Source: a virus
Virus record (IMG/VR): IMGVR_UViG_3300042397_000601
Span: 1 to 49,372 of that record
DNA: 49,372 nucleotides
Direction: 5' to 3' (one strand)
Every line of letters starts with the position of its first letter. Position 1 is the stretch's first letter. Below the pieces are notes generated by a model. The model made no database searches. It saw nothing but the letters and a program-made list of their open reading frames with translations, and was not told the origin of the DNA. The translations under genes were made by a program, and so were the position numbers. Below are positions 31,554-40,430 of the stretch, piece after piece.

Positions 31554-34500
31554 ATGGCTGGCATTTGGGACGCTGTAAACAACAACCTCTTCAACCCTGA
31601 GAAGCCCAATGCCCCCGGAGTTTTGTCAGATGTAAGACGTGCCTCTGGGCAGTTTGCTTCTGGTCTTGGTTCTACCCTGCGTGATGTTGGTTTGGAAGAC
31701 ACCGGCGGTGCTTTGGAGAGTTATGGTGCGGGTGTTGTTCGCCGCAATCCTAGCGAAATTCAGTCGTTTCAGGATGTCTTAAGTCGTCCGTTTACCACAG
31801 CACGCGAAGCTGTTGGCGAAATTGTCCCTCAAGTCGGCTTGGCCGTTGGTGGTCAGTTAGCTGGCCGCGCTATAGGCGGCTTTCTTGGTACCCCTCTTGG
31901 CCCTTTAGGTATTATTGGCGGTCAGCAGCTTGGTGGTTTGGTAGGCGGTTTAGCGCCCATCGTAGCTCAGACATACGGCGGTATTCGGTCGGAACAGCGT
32001 GAGGCTGGTATTGATGATCGTCCACGAGCTTTGGGAGCTACCATCCCAGCTGCAGCCCTAGAGCGTTTTGGTGGTGCCGAACGTATCGCTGGAAAGATTG
32101 CCGGTCAAGGTACTCAGTTTTTAGCCCGTGAAGCTGGTGAAAGTCTGTGGGGCGCGTTGAGCCGACAGGCCCTTCGTGGCGGCGTAGAAGAAACAATTAC
32201 TGAAATTCCACAGACAGCGTTGGAACGTTATGGTGCGTATAAGACACTTACCGGCCCTGAAGCCTTTGATGAATATGGTGTGGCTGGTGCCAAGGCATTC
32301 TTAGGTGGTGGCGCTGTTCGTGCAGGGCTTTCTGCTGTCGCCGGTACGCGCCCAGCCCAAGGCGAGATTGATTTAACTCAGCCAGAGACTCCGATTCCGC
32401 CAGCTCAAACTCCTACCGGGCTTGATATTTCTGCAACCACCCCTGCTGCACAGCCAACAACGACATCGTTGGTGAGTCAGGAAACTGATTTGACTGCGCC
32501 AGCAGATATTTCTACGGCTGAAGTTACCACGCCGGTTGCTACGACGACTACAAGTGCGGCTGCCCCTACTGATCTGACTGCGACTACCACAGAGGCTGCC
32601 GATACTACGCCGTCAATTTTTAGCAAGACAGACGAAGAGCTTAACGAACTGAGTATTAAACCAACAAAGAAGTCGCGTAGTATTTACAACTACATGGTCT
32701 CTAAGGGTATTAATCCTAAATCTGAAGAAGCCGAACCCATCCTCAACGCGCTGTCCGAAAACAAATTCAAGTTTGCTACTGACACTATTGGCGCGATCAT
32801 TCGAGCAAGGAGTCCCCGTGGCGCAGCAGTTTCTACTGTACAGCAGCCTGCAGGAAGCGTGGGAGTCGGGGGCGCTGTCGTTCCGGGAACTCTGGGAGCT
32901 GCAGGATCAGATGCTTCTCTCGCAGGAGCAGTGGGTGGAGGTGCCGCAACAACTGGAGCCCCACTTCAACAAGTTGGTCTTCTTCCAAACACCGCCGGCC
33001 AACCATCTACCACTGTAACTACTTTAACTCGTGGAGCGGTTACACCAGAAAAAGTTAGTGCGCTAACAGACGATCAGCTTAAGACTGAACTTACTAACGT
33101 TGATCTTAGTGATGCAGAGTACGGCCTCGTAAAAGCAGAACAAACTCGACGTCAAGAAAAAACCCCGATAAAACCCAATACGACACTGCGTTTAGTCCAG
33201 CAGGAAGCTCTGCCGGATCAGGATGCCGCTGTAGACGACTACGTCGAGATTGCTCGAGCCACAGGCAACACCGGTGGTATCAACGCTACATTGGCAGATG
33301 CAGCAGGCAAGCGACAAGATCAGAAAAATTTCACCAAGGTTGAACTCAACGAAGTCATTGAATCTCAGCTTGCAGACAGCAGTAACAAAGACCGCGACCG
33401 CAAAATCATTCAGGCATATATCACTGCCCGCCGAGCCGTGCCTAGGGGCGACCGCGTCAAAATGCAAAAAGAGATTGGCGCTACGTTTGGTGTAGATGCT
33501 TCGCGTGTAAGACAGATCGGTAATCCTGAAAAACTGGCTAACGTTGCTGTAGCCATGGGGTTTGATCGCAATCAAGTGTTTACTGAACTTGGTATCCAGT
33601 CTACAAAAGAAGCTGCTGTTGATCTAACGCAGGCAAACGAAGCTGTTGGTGAGGGCGGTATTGTCGAATCTGAGAACCAAGTCATTTCAGATACAGCTGA
33701 ATCGGATGTTGAAGAGCTGGCAGATGATTCTCGAGAGTGGCAAAAAGCCAGTACTGCCGGCAGCCAAATGGCTGTTCAGTTGGTTAGCCTAGCTGACAAG
33801 ATTGCTGAATTAAAAGTTGCAGCGGACGAGCTTAAACAGTTCGGCTTGCCAGAAGCAGAAGCTGCCGCTGCAAAGCGCATTAACGAACTGACGGAACGAT
33901 ACACAGCGCTGACGACTAAATTGACTGCAGCGAAAAAAGTACCGAAGCCGACTAAGCAGCCGCCAAGTACCGAAGCCGCACAAAAAGCTGCCGAAGAAGT
34001 CGACATGTTTAAGGAGGCCGCTAAAGAAGCAGAAGCGGCAAAATTCCGTGCTGAACGCGCTGCCAAGTTAGCTGCAGATCGTAACGGTCTTGAAGTGGGC
34101 GACACTGTGGTAAACCCTAAGTTGGGTACTGGTGTGGTTAAAGGCTTCTCCGGCGACGGCGATGCCACTATCGTGACCGTTGATTTCAAGAGCGGCCAAA
34201 CAAAAGAGCTGTCTGTCAAGATGGCTAAACTGGAGAAAACAAATGCCGTTCAAGTCAAAAGCACAGCAAGCGTACCTGTTCAGCCAAAAACCGAAGCTGG
34301 CCAAGGAGTGGGCAAGCAAGTACGGCGTGCCGAAAAGCCTGCCAGCCAAGGTGAAACCCAAGTCCTCACCAACAGCGAGCAAGCAGCCCAAGCGTGGGAC
34401 AAAGTAGCATCTGGCTACCCCACAGCTCCTAAGTTTGCTGACCTGACAAAAGCACAGCAACAAAACTTCATTGGCTTTGGCCCAGACAACTGGACTGAAG

Positions 34501-37500
34501 ATGATGTCAACACTGAGTTGACTAAGTTGGCGAAAGCTGGTTTGAAGTTCGGCAGAGACGGTCGCGTCGATAAACCCTACACCGCTCCCAAGCTAAAAGC
34601 AGAAATCAAGAACTTTATCCGCGCTGACATCCTTGGCCGCAAGCTAGTTATTGTTGATAGCGTAACTGATCTGTTGATGTCCTCGGACAAAAATCGCCAA
34701 ACTGTTGGCGCGGCCTTAATGTTAGAGGGTGCATATGGAGTAGCAACTCCGACAGGCCAAGCGTTCTTGATCGCCAACAGAATCAAACAAGGCCAAGGTC
34801 GTGCCAAGTTTATGCATGAGGTTGGAGCCCACTTAGGCTTAGAAAACTTATTGCCAAAAGCAGCCTACGACAAACTTACTCAGCAAATTGTTGATTGGGC
34901 AAAGGGCGATGAGTCCACAATTGAATCAATCTTAGCCGTTAGAGCCGCCGACCGCGTGATGAAGGCTGAGACCGCACAAGATCAAAAACGATCAGAGGTG
35001 CTGGCGTACTTCATCGAAGAAGCCATGATGGCTGGCATCGATCCTACTGCTGTTAAAAATCAATCCGGTGCTTTGCAAACGTGGTTCCGTACTTTGTGGA
35101 GCGCCTTTAAAGTTGCTCTGACTAAACTTGGATTTAAACCAGAAACACTAACTGCGCAAGACGTAGTTAACTTGGCCTTTGGCGCAGCTAAACTGGAACT
35201 GTCCGGTAAGAAAACTAAAATTACTGCAGACACTATGAAATTCGGCTTTGGCGGAGTCGAAGCTACTGGAGCAAAAACTTTTGAACGTCGACTTGAATTA
35301 GTTCAAGCTCAACTAGACACGGCCAATGGTGTTGACCCAGAAACAATTTGGAAAGAAACCGGCTGGTACAAAGGTACTGATAATAAATGGCGCTTTGAGT
35401 TTGATGACAGTCAAGCAAAGTTTAAACAAGACTTTAAAGACATTGATCTTTACACTGAATTCAAACTAAGCGACGTTTTAGACCACCCTGAATTGTTTGC
35501 TCAATATCCTGAGTTGAAGGACGTTACGTTCGAAAAACGTAAAGTAATGATGGACGTATGGGGAAGCACGCAAGGTTGGTTTGACCCCAAAACTAAAAAA
35601 TTGGTTGTTACACCGTACGCCCGTGACCCCCTGTCGACCGTACTGCACGAAGTCCAGCACTGGATTCAATCAAAAGAGAAATTTGAAAACGGTTCAAGTC
35701 CGCAGGGTAGCGACCTGTCTAATAAGGCGGCTCTTACAAAACTGCGTAATGAATTGCAAAAAGCAATTGATGCTTATGATGCGTCTGAACTAGAAAGTCA
35801 AGCTCGCAAAGCCCGTGGTGAACGCTACTCTTCAAACTTTGACAAGTTTGTTGAAAAGAATAGGGCTGCCGACTTAATGGGGGCGGTTGATGCTTTACTT
35901 GCCAATACGGCTGAGCTTGCTCCAATGTATTCTAAAGTTCGTGCTTTAGATAGTGAAGTCACTCGATTGGAAACAGCCAAGGGCGTTCTTGAGAAAAAGT
36001 TCAAGGAAGAAAACAAAAAGGTCAACGTCCTAAAGCGCGTTGCAAACTACGCTGAACAAATGAAGGAGATTCGGTTTTACTCCGACAAAATTAAAACTAT
36101 CTCCGACGAGCACTACGCGGCTAACAAAGAACTAAAAGCCCGAGTCGTCGAACTTACTGATGGTAAAGACGTTGCCCACGAACTCTATCGTTTGGTGGCA
36201 GGTGAAGCTGAAGCTAGGAACGTCCAATCGCGTATGGGCATGAGCTTTGAGGAACGCGTAAAATCGTTCCCTGCAGCGACCATGGATGTTAGTCCGGAAA
36301 ACACTCTGACCTCAACAGGTCGTGGTGGTGCTTACCTGAGCAAAGAGAGACGCTTTGAAGGGCTGCCAGATAAAGCCAATCCTGTGTTGGATGAAAAGCC
36401 CAAGGCTGGCAATACCAATATTGACAAAGCTATCCGCCTCTTGACCCGTGCCAGCAAAGAGAAAGACGCCGCAGCGGCTGATGCACTCCGTGCGGAAGCT
36501 CAGAAGCTATTTGATAGCGCTGCTGCAAAGATGAAGTTTGGCAAGAACGCAGCTGACCAAAGCGTAGTCCAACGCACTATCGACAAACTGCCTAAGCCAC
36601 TGCAGAAGTCCGCTCGTGAGCAGTGGACAAACATTTCGACTTTGGCTAAACGCGGTTTGTATGCATCCGCAATTACAGAAGATGTGATTGGCTTGGCTAC
36701 AAAGTACATGCCTTCTGCGGCTAAATATCTGCAAGCCCAGTACGAGCGTCAAGGTACCCGCTTAGAGTTTGAGCGTCGAATCGAAGACATTTTGGGCGAG
36801 TTTGAGAAACTGCCAGAGAACCTCAAGGGAGTCGGTAAGGGCAGTGTCAACGAATACATCCAAGACTCTACTGTCCAAAAGAAGTGGGGCTATTACCCCG
36901 GCGAGCAACAAGTCGGCACTACGCTATTTGAAACCGACCCCGACTTGGAAGAGCGCTTTAAGGCATTTCCGCCGGCTGCTCAGAAGGTGATTAAGGACGT
37001 CTTTAATCATGGCTATGAAGCCTTAAGATTGAAACAGAAAGCCGCCGAGGCTGCAGTAAATCGTGAGTTTGAAGCTCGTGAGAAAGCTGCGGGTAATGAC
37101 TTAGACTTACTGCAGGGGCTTGCTAAAGAGAAAGCTCAGATGCTCCGTCGCATGACTAGACTGCGCAATGTAGAGGTGTCGGAGCCATACGCCTACCTCG
37201 GTCGCTATGGCGATTACGTCGTGGTTGCCAAGTCCAAAGAGTTCATTGCGTATGAAGAAGCTGCCAAGGGTACAGAAGCCCGCGTTGGCGCTGACTCGAT
37301 CACTGGTGACGCACAGCAAGCTAAAAACTGGCTGCAGGACAACGTTTCCAATCCGCTGCACTATGTAGTTCAGTTTGCTGAAACACAAGGCGAGGCCGAC
37401 AGCATTGCTGCAGACCTGCAAGCTACGGGGCAGTATGACATTCAACCCGAGGACGCTGGTATCAAGGAAGCTAGTGCTTCTTACGCTGGCGGTTCTGATG

Positions 37501-39380
37501 TTCATATGGCTGTGGCTCGTCTGCGCAACTTGGCAAACCGCCAATCAGAATCCACCGATACCAAGCTGGACAAAGCGATTTCTGATCTGTATCTGATGAC
37601 TGTGGCTGAAGCCAGCGCTCGTCGTTCTGAACTAGAGCGTAAGAATGTCTCCGGTGCTGATAAGAACATGATGCGCAACTTGGCTACAAGCGGTCGTGCT
37701 GATGCTCACTTCTTAGCTAACATGGAACATGGCGACGCTATAAACGACGCGCTAGAAACCATGCGCAATCAGGCTCGCAACAACCGCAAAGAGGCGATGC
37801 CTCTGTACAACGAACTGTACACACGGTACGCGGACAGCATGGAGTATTCTCAGCCTAGCGTCTTGGCGCAAAACATGTTGCGTATGTCCACTCTGTGGCA
37901 TTTGTCGACTAGCCCTGCGTACTACCTCCAGCAGGCGCTTCAGACTTCCGTGTTGTCTTTGCCATACATGGCGGGTCGTCTCGGTTATGCCCGTTCCGCC
38001 AGTGCGATCAAGCGTGCCTACGGTGACATGTCTGACCTCGTATCGGGACTGGGTGTTTCTGACCGCATTGACTTTGACAAAGCTCCTGCCGATGTCCGGT
38101 TTATGCTCAAAGAACTGGTTCGCATGGGCAAGATCGATATTGGTGTTGATGCAGATGCTACGGCGCGTATAGATGACAAAGGCCCCCTCGGCAAAGCGAT
38201 GTTCAAGCTGCAAAATGTCAACGCACGCATTGAAGCAATTAACCGTGCTACGGCTGCCATTGCTGCTTACCGCGGATATGTTGACCTTTACAAAAACGCT
38301 CCCGGCGCGGATGGCGTTAAGTTTGCCGCCGACGTAGTGTCTAACAGCCATGGTAACTACGATGGATTCAATACACCTCGCATCATGCAAAGCGGCGGTG
38401 CTAAGGTCTTGTTGCAATTCAAACGCTTCCAGATCATTCAGTTGTCCATGTTGGCTAAGCTGATCCACACCTCATTCAAAGGTGCTAGTGCAGAAGAGCG
38501 TGCTATCGCTCGTGCCTCATTGAAGTACATTACTGCACACATGGCTGTGCTTGGCGGTGCGTTGGGTGTACCGTTTGTGTCTCAAGCTGCAAGCATCTTG
38601 TCTAGCGTGTTTGGTGATGAAGATGAACCCGATGACTATGAGTACAAACTACGTCGCATGATCGGTGACGGCGCTGTGGCTGACTTACTCCTTCGTGGTG
38701 TGCCCGCCGCACTTGGCTTGGAGTCTATTGGTAAGCGTCTGGCAATGGAAAACGTGGCGTCGCCATTCGGCCCGTTTGTGGAGTTCAACTTAACTTCGCG
38801 TGCAGATGCAGCTCAGATGATTGTGGGGATGATGGGCCCGTCAGTCGGTTTGGGACTGAAGTTTGTCGACGCGCTTGGCATGATGTCCAAGGGTGAATAC
38901 TACAAGGGCTTAGAGTTGGCGTTGCCAAATGGTATTGCCAATCTGATGAAGGGTTATCGCTTCGGCGCTGAAGGCATTACGATGCGCAATGGAGACTTGG
39001 TACTCAAGCCTGAAGATATCAGCCTGATTGACACTGCTTTCCAAGCTGTTGGTCTTCCCACAACGACCATTACTGACAGACAATATACGCAGAAAGTTGT
39101 TGCAGAGTTTGATAAGTTTTACTCGCAGCGTGCAGGTGAAATTAAGAGCTCGTATTTGAAAGCATCTCGCCAAAGCGATGCTGCGGCAATGGCTGATGCG
39201 CGTACCAGTTGGCAAGAGTTGCAGGATTCCAGAGCAAAGAACGGCTATAAGCGTCAACCGCTGTCTGAGTTGTTGCGAGTACCGGCGGAAGCACGAAAGC
39301 GTGAACGTGGCGTGGTTGGTGGTGTAGAAACCACAAAATCAAATCGTAGGTTTGTTGAGCAAGTAAGCTCAGTTTCTTAA
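31554..39380 (+). CDS. Giant multidomain internal virion protein with two zincin-like motifs (2608 aa)
   Basis: The protein has a Gly-rich hydrophobic N-terminal region (GGFLGTPLGPLGIIGGQQLG, about residues 103-130), a Thr/Pro/Ala-rich linker, and helical segments. A small Tudor-like domain lies at about 845-895 (LEVGDTVVNPKLGTGVVKGF), similar to the C-terminal domain of UvrD/PcrA. Two zinc-protease-like motifs follow: HEVGAH (1088-1093) and HEVQH (1365-1369). After that come long coiled coils and a C-terminal region (RIEAINRATAAIAAYRGYVD; RFQIIQLSMLAKLIHTSFKG) of the large polyvalent protein type. Such giants are ejected into the cell and may include transglycosylase, protease or membrane-channel parts. 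Two small genes are nested out of frame in it. Size and domain mix suggest it arose by fusion of adjacent genes. Confidence 0.75.
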   Translation: MAGIWDAVNNNLFNPEKPNAPGVLSDVRRASGQFASGLGSTLRDVGLEDTGGALESYGAGVVRRNPSEIQSFQDVLSRPFTTAREAVGEIVPQVGLAVGGQLAGRAIGGFLGTPLGPLGIIGGQQLGGLVGGLAPIVAQTYGGIRSEQREAGIDDRPRALGATIPAAALERFGGAERIAGKIAGQGTQFLAREAGESLWGALSRQALRGGVEETITEIPQTALERYGAYKTLTGPEAFDEYGVAGAKAFLGGGAVRAGLSAVAGTRPAQGEIDLTQPETPIPPAQTPTGLDISATTPAAQPTTTSLVSQETDLTAPADISTAEVTTPVATTTTSAAAPTDLTATTTEAADTTPSIFSKTDEELNELSIKPTKKSRSIYNYMVSKGINPKSEEAEPILNALSENKFKFATDTIGAIIRARSPRGAAVSTVQQPAGSVGVGGAVVPGTLGAAGSDASLAGAVGGGAATTGAPLQQVGLLPNTAGQPSTTVTTLTRGAVTPEKVSALTDDQLKTELTNVDLSDAEYGLVKAEQTRRQEKTPIKPNTTLRLVQQEALPDQDAAVDDYVEIARATGNTGGINATLADAAGKRQDQKNFTKVELNEVIESQLADSSNKDRDRKIIQAYITARRAVPRGDRVKMQKEIGATFGVDASRVRQIGNPEKLANVAVAMGFDRNQVFTELGIQSTKEAAVDLTQANEAVGEGGIVESENQVISDTAESDVEELADDSREWQKASTAGSQMAVQLVSLADKIAELKVAADELKQFGLPEAEAAAAKRINELTERYTALTTKLTAAKKVPKPTKQPPSTEAAQKAAEEVDMFKEAAKEAEAAKFRAERAAKLAADRNGLEVGDTVVNPKLGTGVVKGFSGDGDATIVTVDFKSGQTKELSVKMAKLEKTNAVQVKSTASVPVQPKTEAGQGVGKQVRRAEKPASQGETQVLTNSEQAAQAWDKVASGYPTAPKFADLTKAQQQNFIGFGPDNWTEDDVNTELTKLAKAGLKFGRDGRVDKPYTAPKLKAEIKNFIRADILGRKLVIVDSVTDLLMSSDKNRQTVGAALMLEGAYGVATPTGQAFLIANRIKQGQGRAKFMHEVGAHLGLENLLPKAAYDKLTQQIVDWAKGDESTIESILAVRAADRVMKAETAQDQKRSEVLAYFIEEAMMAGIDPTAVKNQSGALQTWFRTLWSAFKVALTKLGFKPETLTAQDVVNLAFGAAKLELSGKKTKITADTMKFGFGGVEATGAKTFERRLELVQAQLDTANGVDPETIWKETGWYKGTDNKWRFEFDDSQAKFKQDFKDIDLYTEFKLSDVLDHPELFAQYPELKDVTFEKRKVMMDVWGSTQGWFDPKTKKLVVTPYARDPLSTVLHEVQHWIQSKEKFENGSSPQGSDLSNKAALTKLRNELQKAIDAYDASELESQARKARGERYSSNFDKFVEKNRAADLMGAVDALLANTAELAPMYSKVRALDSEVTRLETAKGVLEKKFKEENKKVNVLKRVANYAEQMKEIRFYSDKIKTISDEHYAANKELKARVVELTDGKDVAHELYRLVAGEAEARNVQSRMGMSFEERVKSFPAATMDVSPENTLTSTGRGGAYLSKERRFEGLPDKANPVLDEKPKAGNTNIDKAIRLLTRASKEKDAAAADALRAEAQKLFDSAAAKMKFGKNAADQSVVQRTIDKLPKPLQKSAREQWTNISTLAKRGLYASAITEDVIGLATKYMPSAAKYLQAQYERQGTRLEFERRIEDILGEFEKLPENLKGVGKGSVNEYIQDSTVQKKWGYYPGEQQVGTTLFETDPDLEERFKAFPPAAQKVIKDVFNHGYEALRLKQKAAEAAVNREFEAREKAAGNDLDLLQGLAKEKAQMLRRMTRLRNVEVSEPYAYLGRYGDYVVVAKSKEFIAYEEAAKGTEARVGADSITGDAQQAKNWLQDNVSNPLHYVVQFAETQGEADSIAADLQATGQYDIQPEDAGIKEASASYAGGSDVHMAVARLRNLANRQSESTDTKLDKAISDLYLMTVAEASARRSELERKNVSGADKNMMRNLATSGRADAHFLANMEHGDAINDALETMRNQARNNRKEAMPLYNELYTRYADSMEYSQPSVLAQNMLRMSTLWHLSTSPAYYLQQALQTSVLSLPYMAGRLGYARSASAIKRAYGDMSDLVSGLGVSDRIDFDKAPADVRFMLKELVRMGKIDIGVDADATARIDDKGPLGKAMFKLQNVNARIEAINRATAAIAAYRGYVDLYKNAPGADGVKFAADVVSNSHGNYDGFNTPRIMQSGGAKVLLQFKRFQIIQLSMLAKLIHTSFKGASAEERAIARASLKYITAHMAVLGGALGVPFVSQAASILSSVFGDEDEPDDYEYKLRRMIGDGAVADLLLRGVPAALGLESIGKRLAMENVASPFGPFVEFNLTSRADAAQMIVGMMGPSVGLGLKFVDALGMMSKGEYYKGLELALPNGIANLMKGYRFGAEGITMRNGDLVLKPEDISLIDTAFQAVGLPTTTITDRQYTQKVVAEFDKFYSQRAGEIKSSYLKASRQSDAAAMADARTSWQELQDSRAKNGYKRQPLSELLRVPAEARKRERGVVGGVETTKSNRRFVEQVSSVS
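32818..33018 (+). CDS. Nested small gene inside the giant virion gene (66 aa, GTG start)
   Basis: Frame +1 relative to the giant gene. GTG at 32818 has AAGGAG at 32807-32812 with a five-base spacer, a strong ribosome binding site. The translation (V)AQQFLLYSSLQEAWESGALS continues with FRELWELQDQMLLSQEQWVE. It is a normal, Leu/Trp/Glu-rich helical protein, whereas the giant gene's own frame here is Gly/Ala/Val low complexity (SVGVGGAVVPGTLGAAGSDA). Codons in the nested frame end almost always in G or C over about 32.82-32.95 kb, unlike the surrounding gene. I recall small phage proteins with the same SLQEAWESGALSFREL-like opening but cannot name a family. Probably a genuine overlapping gene. 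Confidence 0.6.
   Translation: MAQQFLLYSSLQEAWESGALSFRELWELQDQMLLSQEQWVEVPQQLEPHFNKLVFFQTPPANHLPL
34243..34407 (+). CDS. Nested small basic gene inside the giant virion gene (54 aa)
   Basis: Frame +1 relative to the giant gene. ATG at 34243 follows TGGAGAAAACAA. The protein MPFKSKAQQAYLFSQKPKLA then EWASKYGVPKSLPAKVKPKS is Lys-rich. Its MPFKSKAQQ...LF opening is one I recognise from stand-alone small phage proteins (reminiscent of DUF3008-type sequences). It starts exactly where the Tudor-like domain of the giant protein ends, and the giant frame across it is a Gln/Thr/Lys linker. An extended in-frame start at 34180 has no ribosome binding site. It resembles the group of small basic genes at 39.4-40.4 kb. 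Confidence 0.65.
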   Translation: MPFKSKAQQAYLFSQKPKLAKEWASKYGVPKSLPAKVKPKSSPTASKQPKRGTK

Positions 39381-39389
39381 AGGAAAGTT

Positions 39390-39644
39390 ATGGCTAAGAC
39401 ACCAGCATGGCAACGTAAAGAGGGCAAGTCCGAAAAGGGCGGCTTGAACGCTAAGGGGCGTGCCTCTTACAATAAAGCAAACCCCGGCAAGCCGGGCCTG
39501 AAGGCTCCACAGCCTGAGGGCGGCCCACGCCGAGATTCATTCTGTGCCCGCATGGAAGGCATGAAAAAGAAATTGACTAGCGAGAAGACGGCTAAAGACC
39601 CGAACTCCCGCATCAATAAATCGTTACGCGCTTGGAACTGCTGA
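39390..39644 (+). CDS. Small basic phage protein (DUF6321-like, 84 aa)
   Basis: Starts MAKTPAWQRKEGKSEKGGLN and contains AKGRASYNKANPGKPGLKAP, then a segment with RRDSFCARMEGMKKKLTSE, ending LRAWNC. The pattern TPAWQRKEGKnpxGGLNAKGRAS...RR.SFCARM is one I recognise from many unrelated phages (DUF6321). It is strongly basic and probably unstructured or nucleic-acid-binding. AAAGGAAAGTT provides the ribosome binding site. First of five tiny Lys-rich genes that end the late operon. Confidence 0.85.
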   Translation: MAKTPAWQRKEGKSEKGGLNAKGRASYNKANPGKPGLKAPQPEGGPRRDSFCARMEGMKKKLTSEKTAKDPNSRINKSLRAWNC

Positions 39645-39645
39645 C

Positions 39646-39834
39646 ATGGCTACCAAAGCTAAATCAACTGTTAACGCTGCCGGCAATTACACGAAGCCCG
39701 AACTGCGCAAGCGGATTGTGTCTCAGGTAAAAGCTGCTGCAACCCAAGGTACTGGTGCTGGCCAATGGTCAGCTCGCAAGGCACAGCTTGTAGCCAAGAA
39801 GTACAAGGCCGCAGGTGGGGGGTATAGAGATTGA
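39646..39834 (+). CDS. Small basic phage protein (62 aa)
   Basis: MATKAKSTVNAAGNYTKPEL opens a Lys/Ala-rich protein that continues RKRIVSQVKAAATQGTGAGQ and WSARKAQLVAKKYKAAGGGY. The NYTKPxLRK and GQWSARKAQLxAKxYKAxGGGY segments are conserved in small phage proteins, as I recall them. It begins one base after the previous stop, and its TGA overlaps the next gene's TTG start. The function is unknown; the cluster and charge suggest DNA or RNA contact. Confidence 0.8.
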   Translation: MATKAKSTVNAAGNYTKPELRKRIVSQVKAAATQGTGAGQWSARKAQLVAKKYKAAGGGYRD

Positions 39835-40064
39835 AAGCCCCTCAACAATCCCTGAAAGACTGGGGCAACCAAAAGTGGAGAACCAAGAGTGGAAAACCGT
39901 CTAGCAAAACAGGTGAGCGATATCTTCCAGAAGCTGCGATTAAAAGTCTCAGCCCTGCTGAATACGCCGCGTCAACCAAAGCCAAGCGAGCAGGAAAAGC
40001 CGCCGGTAAACAATTCGTAGCACAACCCAAAAAGATTGCTGCAAAAACTGCAAAATTTCGTTAA
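39831..40064 (+). CDS. Small basic phage protein with TTG start (77 aa)
   Basis: The start is TTG at 39831, overlapping the preceding TGA (TTGA). No ATG or GTG gives the conserved N-terminus, so TTG decides the start. The protein (M)KAPQQSLKDWGNQKWRTKSG continues KPSSKTGERYLPEAAIKSLS and then Lys/Ala-rich sequence ending TAKFR. The segment SLKDWGNQKWRTKSGKPS with TGERYLPEAAIKSL matches a small protein (DUF5872-like) that I recognise from phages and giant viruses. Basic, probably nucleic-acid-associated. Confidence 0.8.
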   Translation: MKAPQQSLKDWGNQKWRTKSGKPSSKTGERYLPEAAIKSLSPAEYAASTKAKRAGKAAGKQFVAQPKKIAAKTAKFR

Positions 40065-40080
40065 CTAACTGGAGAATCTT

Positions 40081-40227
40081 ATGATGAAGAAAAAAATGAA
40101 TCCATTTGGCAAGGGCGAATCAAAAGCCATGGAAGCCAAAGAAAAGAAAATGGCTGGCGGTAAAAAAGCCTACGCTGCCATGGAGAAGAAGTACGAAGGC
40201 AAAAAATCCACTTCCAAAATGAAATAA
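40081..40227 (+). CDS. Tiny Lys/Met-rich protein (48 aa)
   Basis: ATG at 40081 follows TGGAGAATCTT. The protein MMKKKMNPFGKGESKAMEAK and EKKMAGGKKAYAAMEKKYEG is Lys-rich and probably helical, with the repeating AMEAKEKKMAGGKKAYAAME character. It is below common gene-finder size limits, but the ribosome binding site is good and it fits the cluster. Function unknown. Confidence 0.7.
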   Translation: MMKKKMNPFGKGESKAMEAKEKKMAGGKKAYAAMEKKYEGKKSTSKMK

Positions 40228-40236
40228 GGAACTATC

Positions 40237-40371
40237 ATGTACGGAAAAATGATGATGGCCAAGGCCCCAGCAAAAGCTGGTAAAAAAGCTGCACCGTTTA
40301 AACCATGCCCCGGCTGCAAGATGCCCGCCAAGTGCAAAGCCGCTGGCAAGTGCTTAGCTAAAGGCAAGTAA
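40237..40371 (+). CDS. Tiny basic four-cysteine protein (44 aa)
   Basis: ATG at 40237 follows AAGGAACTATC. The protein MYGKMMMAKAPAKAGKKAAP ends with CPGCKMPAKCKAAGKCLAKG, a C-x2-C-x5-C-x5-C arrangement that could bind one zinc ion. Strongly Lys-rich. Last gene of the late operon, ending three bases before the terminator stem. A zinc-ribbon-like nucleic-acid-binding role is inferred from composition only. Confidence 0.7.
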   Translation: MYGKMMMAKAPAKAGKKAAPFKPCPGCKMPAKCKAAGKCLAKGK

Positions 40372-40374
40372 AAA

Positions 40375-40400
40375 AACCCCCGGTTTTTACGCCGGGGGTT
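40375..40400. terminator. Bidirectional terminator between convergent operons
   Basis: AACCCCCGG-TTTTTACG-CCGGGGGTT is a perfect nine-pair stem. Leftward transcripts leave it through seven T (40376-40370), a strong terminator for the replication unit. Rightward transcripts leave through TTACTCTTTT, a weaker T-run. It lies between the last late gene and the primase-helicase stop. Confidence 0.88.
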
Positions 40401-40430
40401 ACTCTTTTCAACCACGAAAAGGAGCTAGTC

